16,977 nucleotides of DNA, taken from the NCBI GenBank assembly GCA_005790265.1, contig SXVE01000320.1, forward strand, positions 1 to 16,977, written 5' to 3'. Source of the stretch: Acidobacteriota bacterium (GTDB lineage: Bacteria; Acidobacteriota; Blastocatellia; Pyrinomonadales; Pyrinomonadaceae). Positions 14,076 through 16,977 of the stretch are shown here, in pieces; position 1 is the stretch's first letter, and each line of letters begins with the position of its first letter. Made by a program: the position numbers and the translations under genes. Below the pieces are notes generated by a model, which was not told the origin of the DNA, did no database searches, and worked only from the letters and a program-made list of their open reading frames with translations.

Positions 14076-14144
14076 TCTGCAACTGTAAAATATGACTTTT
14101 TCCCATTCAGCGAGTGCGCTGTTTTGGGGAACGAGTTTTGCAGA
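14076..14144 (+). promoter_or_regulatory. Nested three-stem hairpin at the predicted 5' end of the transcript
   Basis: Three perfect helices are nested: TCTGCAA with TTGCAGA (14076-14082/14138-14144), TTCCC with GGGAA (14100-14104/14127-14131) and CAGCG with CGCTG (14108-14112/14117-14121, loop agtg). The outer helix begins at the predicted transcription start. It resembles no riboswitch class that I recognise. It could be a 5' stability element, a regulatory leader or a small RNA. Confidence 0.4.
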
Positions 14145-14241
14145 TACACGGCATATTCTATTAAGTAAAATAAGTAAAAAGTTGTTTTATTTGATTGCCG
14201 CCAGTGATTTGAAACGACGGAAACGCGGTCGGGAGCATTAA
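14092..14241 (+). CDS. Possible 49-aa small protein or leader peptide
   Basis: An ATG 14 bases after the predicted transcription start opens a 49-codon frame, MTFSHSASALFWGTSF at the start and LFYLIAASDLKRRKRGREH at the end. Its TAA (14239-14241) stops two bases before the ATG of the next gene and contains that gene's Shine-Dalgarno in its last codons, a layout that favours translational coupling. It has no Shine-Dalgarno of its own, and its first part overlaps the hairpin. The frame could be open by chance; no homology is recognised. Confidence 0.25.
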   Translation: MTFSHSASALFWGTSFADTRHILLSKISKKLFYLIAASDLKRRKRGREH

Positions 14242-14243
14242 AT

Positions 14244-14645
14244 ATGAGTGAAAATTTGAGACAGAATTCGGTCATTTTATTAGTTGACGAATGCGCGGAA
14301 ACCAACGTTTTTATCAAAAATTGGCTGGAGTCAAAAAACGTTTCGATGCGCGAAACTGTTGATATTTTTGACGTTCTCGATGAAATCTCCGATTTTACGA
14401 TGGAAAAATGTCCTGATGTTTTTATGTTGCCGATGAGTTCCTCAGCGGACGATGATTTCGCCAAAATTGAAGAAACAATCGAAATGTTTTCAGATTTACA
14501 GAACGTAACGGTCACGCGATTGTTGTCAAACGGTGAAAACGAAAGCGTTGGCGATTATAACGGACAGCAGTTTGCCGGAACCGAAGCTAATTTGAACCTG
14601 CTTTTCCCGACGCTTTCGCGAACGGCAAATACGGGTTTGCTTTGA
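14244..14645 (+). CDS. Degenerate response-regulator-receiver-like protein
   Basis: The 133-residue protein begins like a CheY-type receiver: SVILLVDECAETNVFIKNWL (9-28) matches the first strand and helix, with the acidic pair Asp15-Glu16. The next expected strand is CPDVFMLPMSS (56-66), where the phospho-acceptor aspartate of PDVxLLD is replaced by Pro63. The conserved Thr/Ser strand and the Lys of receivers cannot be placed confidently, and the C-terminal 35 residues (GENESVGDYNGQQF...) look unstructured. It therefore may be a pseudo-receiver that binds a partner without phosphorylation. No output domain or kinase is adjacent. The start is supported by GGGAG eight bases upstream. It lies between two carbohydrate genes. 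The receiver assignment is moderate. Confidence 0.6.
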   Translation: MSENLRQNSVILLVDECAETNVFIKNWLESKNVSMRETVDIFDVLDEISDFTMEKCPDVFMLPMSSSADDDFAKIEETIEMFSDLQNVTVTRLLSNGENESVGDYNGQQFAGTEANLNLLFPTLSRTANTGLL

Positions 14646-14646
14646 T

Positions 14647-14706
14647 AAATCGGCAAATCGGCAAACTTTACCAATTCGACAAATTTCCCAAATCAACCAA
14701 TACAAC
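14647..14706 (+). repeat. Degenerate tandem repeat of 8-10 bp units
   Basis: AAATCGGC occurs twice in tandem (14647-14654, 14655-14662). Looser copies follow to about 14706, each starting with AAA or AAT and ending in C. The unit length near 8-10 bp places A-tracts almost in phase with the helix. The repeat fills most of the spacer before the GH43-like gene. Confidence 0.4.
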
Positions 14707-14736
14707 ACGGAAAATCTGCTTTAAGTTTACTTTTTG

Positions 14737-16743
14737 ATGCTCGCCGAAAAAAATCCGAATTTCTATATTAATCCGGTTTACCCGCATTCTTTTCCCGACC
14801 CGTTTGTTTTCAAATTTCGCGGCGAATATTTCGCGCTCTGCACGGATTTTGCGCGCGACGGAAAAGTTTTTCCGGTTTTGCATTCGCGCGATCTGGTGAA
14901 TTGGCGCGAAATCGGCGGCGCGATGGAGAAACTGAATAACGATTCGCCGTTTTACTGGGCGCCGGAAGTTTTTTACCACAACGGGAAATTTTATCTTTAT
15001 TACAGCGTCGGCAACGAAGCGCAAATGGAAATTCGCGTCGCCGTTTCAACCCGACCGGACGGCAGTTTTATTGATAGCGGACATCGCTTGACCGGCGAAG
15101 AATTTGCCATTGACGCGCACGTTTTTGAAGATACGAACGGCGAACATTATTTATTTTACGCGACGGATTTTCTCGCGCACACGCACATCGGAACCGGAAC
15201 GGTCGTTGACAAATTAGTTGATTTTTTCACGCTCGCCGGTGCGCCTCGTCCGGTCACGCGCGCGCGTTACGACTGGCAGATTTATGATCCGAACCGTGCG
15301 GAAAAAGGCGGCGTTCGCTGGCACACGGTCGAAGGTCCGACCGTACTCAAACGCAAAAACGTTTATTATGAAATGTTCAGCGGCGGCAATTGGCAAAACA
15401 CGACTTACGGAGTCAGTTTCGCCGTAACCGGCGATCTTAATCAAACCGAAGAATGGAGCCAATTCAGCGACGGCGAAAAAGTTTTTCCGATTCTGCGAAC
15501 GATTCCCGATTTGATCGTCGGACCGGGACACAATTCGGTCGTGCGCGGATTGAATAATCGCGAGCTATTCTGCGTTTATCACCGCTGGACGGAAAACGGT
15601 CGCGTGCTGGCGATTGACCGAATGGATTTTACCGGCGGCAATCGAATGTTTATCAAAGGCGCAACTCACACGCCGCAGCTCGCGCCTTATCAGCCGGGCG
15701 TTTCCGATTTTTTTGACGAGTTATCTGAAAATCGCTGGCAGAAAATCGCCGGAAATTGGCGTGCGAGCGAGAACGAATTGATTTGTGAAAACTCGGAAAA
15801 TTCACAAGAAAATTCGTTCGGCGAAGTTGTCTGTCGTCAAAAGACTGAGAATTTCATGTGCGAAATTTCTCTCCGAAACCTTGAAAATTCGTCGGGCGCA
15901 TTCGGCGTTTGTTTGAAAAACGGATCAGAAAATATCTTGCGTTTTTTGTTGTCGCCGAAAAATTGTGCCGCTTCTGTCATCTGGCGAGAAAACGGAATCG
16001 AGCAAAACGAAAGTTTTTCGCTGCCGAAAGATTTTGATTTTTCGGCGTTTCATTTATTGCGCATCGAAATTGATTGTCGCAGCGTGAAAATAAAGCTCGA
16101 CGAAAACACGATTCGGGTTGAGCGAATGCTGGAAATTGCCGCGTCTCAAATTGCGCTCGCGGCAGAAAGTTCAGCCGCTTTTTCCGGTTTTTCATTGACC
16201 GAAGGTTTTGAAGAACTGTTTGAAACGGATCATCTGCCATACAAAGGTTGGAACAAAGCTGCGGAAAGCGGCGAAATATACGTTGAAGATCAAATTCTGA
16301 AAATTGTCAGCGGCAACGATGCGCCGACAATTTTATCTAAAAAGCTGCAAAGAAATCTCGAAAACAATTACGAGCTGACGGTCAATTTTTGTTTGAGCGA
16401 TTCCGCCGAAAATACCGGCGCGTTCGAGTTTTATCCGATTTTTGACGAGAAAAAAGGCGCGAACCAATCGTGTTCATTTTCGATTCAAAAAGAATCGGAC
16501 AAATGGTTTTTGCTGTCGAAAAGCGTTGACGCAGTCGAAAAAACAGCACTTCCCGAACAATTTTCTCCGCAGGCGTTTCATCAAATTCGTTTTATTAAAT
16601 TAGACGAAAAAATCCGCATCGAATTCGAAACGCAGGAGCTTTGCTCAATTAAAGCGCCCGCAAATGTCGGCGGAATTGCGTTTGGCGTAATAAACGCGGC
16701 GGTTTCTTTCGATATGGTGCGGCTGACGATTTTTTCAAATTAA
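14737..16743 (+). CDS. GH43-like glycosidase with two C-terminal beta-sandwich modules
   Basis: The 668-residue protein (ATG at 14737; a TTG directly before it is possible) starts with a five-bladed beta-propeller typical of the GH43/32/62/68 clan (about 8-320). The three acidic residues are in place: base Asp21 in SFPDPFVF, modulator Asp126 in AIDAHVF and acid Glu199 in TVEGPTV. GPGHNS at 263-268 supplies the conserved histidine. The likely substrates are arabino- or xylo-oligosaccharides, or galactofuranosides given the nearby glf (inference). Residues about 325-488 and 493-668 form two related modules: each opens with FDELS/FETDH and has an AFHxxR(I/F) segment followed by alternating strands, so they arose by duplication. 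No signal peptide is present, so the enzyme is cytoplasmic or exported by another route. The Shine-Dalgarno is weak. Confidence 0.88.
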   Translation: MLAEKNPNFYINPVYPHSFPDPFVFKFRGEYFALCTDFARDGKVFPVLHSRDLVNWREIGGAMEKLNNDSPFYWAPEVFYHNGKFYLYYSVGNEAQMEIRVAVSTRPDGSFIDSGHRLTGEEFAIDAHVFEDTNGEHYLFYATDFLAHTHIGTGTVVDKLVDFFTLAGAPRPVTRARYDWQIYDPNRAEKGGVRWHTVEGPTVLKRKNVYYEMFSGGNWQNTTYGVSFAVTGDLNQTEEWSQFSDGEKVFPILRTIPDLIVGPGHNSVVRGLNNRELFCVYHRWTENGRVLAIDRMDFTGGNRMFIKGATHTPQLAPYQPGVSDFFDELSENRWQKIAGNWRASENELICENSENSQENSFGEVVCRQKTENFMCEISLRNLENSSGAFGVCLKNGSENILRFLLSPKNCAASVIWRENGIEQNESFSLPKDFDFSAFHLLRIEIDCRSVKIKLDENTIRVERMLEIAASQIALAAESSAAFSGFSLTEGFEELFETDHLPYKGWNKAAESGEIYVEDQILKIVSGNDAPTILSKKLQRNLENNYELTVNFCLSDSAENTGAFEFYPIFDEKKGANQSCSFSIQKESDKWFLLSKSVDAVEKTALPEQFSPQAFHQIRFIKLDEKIRIEFETQELCSIKAPANVGGIAFGVINAAVSFDMVRLTIFSN

Positions 16744-16820
16744 GGTGCATCCATTTTTTCGCCCGCGTCCGTCTAAATCAATAGTTTTGCGGCACTTATC
16801 AAAAAATCGAATATTGGTAT

Positions 16821-16849
16821 TTGCCAGCTGAAAAATTCAAAAGTATGAT
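16821..16849 (+). promoter_or_regulatory. Sigma-70 promoter of the right-edge gene
   Basis: TTGCCA (16821-16826), 17 bp and TATGAT (16844-16849) fit the consensus. The start point would be near 16856, about 58 bases before the TTG start. The in-frame ATG at 16845 lies inside the -10 box and therefore cannot be used from this promoter. Confidence 0.6.
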
Positions 16850-16913
16850 TTCAGGGTCAGAATCCTGCCGAATTTTTCAATTTACCCAAACTATTTCTTG
16901 TGAGGCAATTCTT

Positions 16914-16977
16914 TTGGAAAACAAAGATTTAATCAAACCGAACGCTGAAAACTTTATGTGGGCAGCCGGCATTGAAG
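16914..16977 (+). CDS. 5' fragment of a possible family-1-glycosidase-like gene
   Basis: The frame starts at TTG (16914-16916) with GAGG eight bases upstream and runs open to the window edge (ENKDLIKPNAENFMWAAGIE). The segment NFMWAAGIE resembles the N-terminus of GH1-like (beta-glucosidase-type) proteins, in which a (F/M)W/FATGIE motif opens the barrel. Only 21 codons are visible, so the family call is tentative. Its own promoter separates it from the GH43-like gene. Confidence 0.45.
   Translation, partial: MENKDLIKPNAENFMWAAGIE

Noticed and set aside
14190..14243. Cyclic-di-GMP (GEMM-type) riboswitch before the receiver-like gene
   Set aside because: A GGAAACGCGG-like string recalls parts of the class, but the conserved core and tetraloop-receptor elements are not present.
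14051..14515. 154-codon open frame on the minus strand opposite the receiver-like gene
   Set aside because: It is Ser/Ile/Lys-rich without domain or Shine-Dalgarno, and the plus-strand gene has a promoter, a ribosome site and a receiver-like pattern.

Overview
The window looks like chromosomal DNA from a Gram-negative, moderate-GC bacterium. The best guess is Acidobacteriota (Blastocatellia/Pyrinomonadaceae-like). This rests on the mix of outer-membrane receptor, lipoprotein and PDZ genes, on codon use (gcg/cgc-rich coding sequence between AT-rich spacers), and on the asparagine/threonine-rich BON lipoprotein. No rRNA, tRNA, CRISPR, insertion sequence or prophage was seen, and the taxonomic guess is inference.

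Layout from left to right. (1) 1-395, minus: 3'-truncated gene for a small secreted protein, AT-rich. (2) 533-1966, minus: selA, selenocysteine synthase. (3) 2082-3092, plus: a coiled-coil hypothetical protein and a helical lipoprotein, closed by a strong terminator. (4) 3190-4164, minus: periplasmic protein with two PDZ domains and no protease domain. (5) 4202-4339: coding-like sequence without a start codon. (6) 4397-4969, plus: BON-domain lipoprotein, then a terminator with a perfect 22-bp stem. (7) 6933 down to 5090, minus: small partner protein, nucleotidyltransferase-fold protein (the two overlap by 56 bp) and a class I/II aminotransferase. (8) 9973 down to 7030, minus: nikR followed by a TonB-dependent receptor, a probable nickel-uptake unit. 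(9) 12640 down to 10194, minus: glycosyltransferase and UDP-galactopyranose mutase (glf), a cell-surface galactofuranose module. (10) 12641-13100: long AT-rich divergent control region. (11) 13101 to the right edge, plus: DUF4380-like protein, structured leader with a possible 49-codon ORF, degenerate receiver-like protein, GH43-like glycosidase with duplicated C-terminal modules, and the start of a possible GH1-like gene. This looks like a carbohydrate-processing cluster.

How parts may work together. NikR, with all four nickel ligands conserved, probably controls the adjacent receiver of nickel chelates at the outer membrane; palindromes and direct repeats near both genes are operator candidates. 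The glycosyltransferase and glf would make and transfer galactofuranose, while the divergent cluster acts on sugars. Start signals are mixed. Some genes have clear Shine-Dalgarno sites, two of them on TTG starts. At least three others have a TANNNT box six bases before the ATG and no Shine-Dalgarno, which suggests leaderless mRNAs.

The most original signals are the nested hairpin that begins at the predicted transcription start before the pseudo-receiver gene, the leaderless pattern, and the repeats around nikR.
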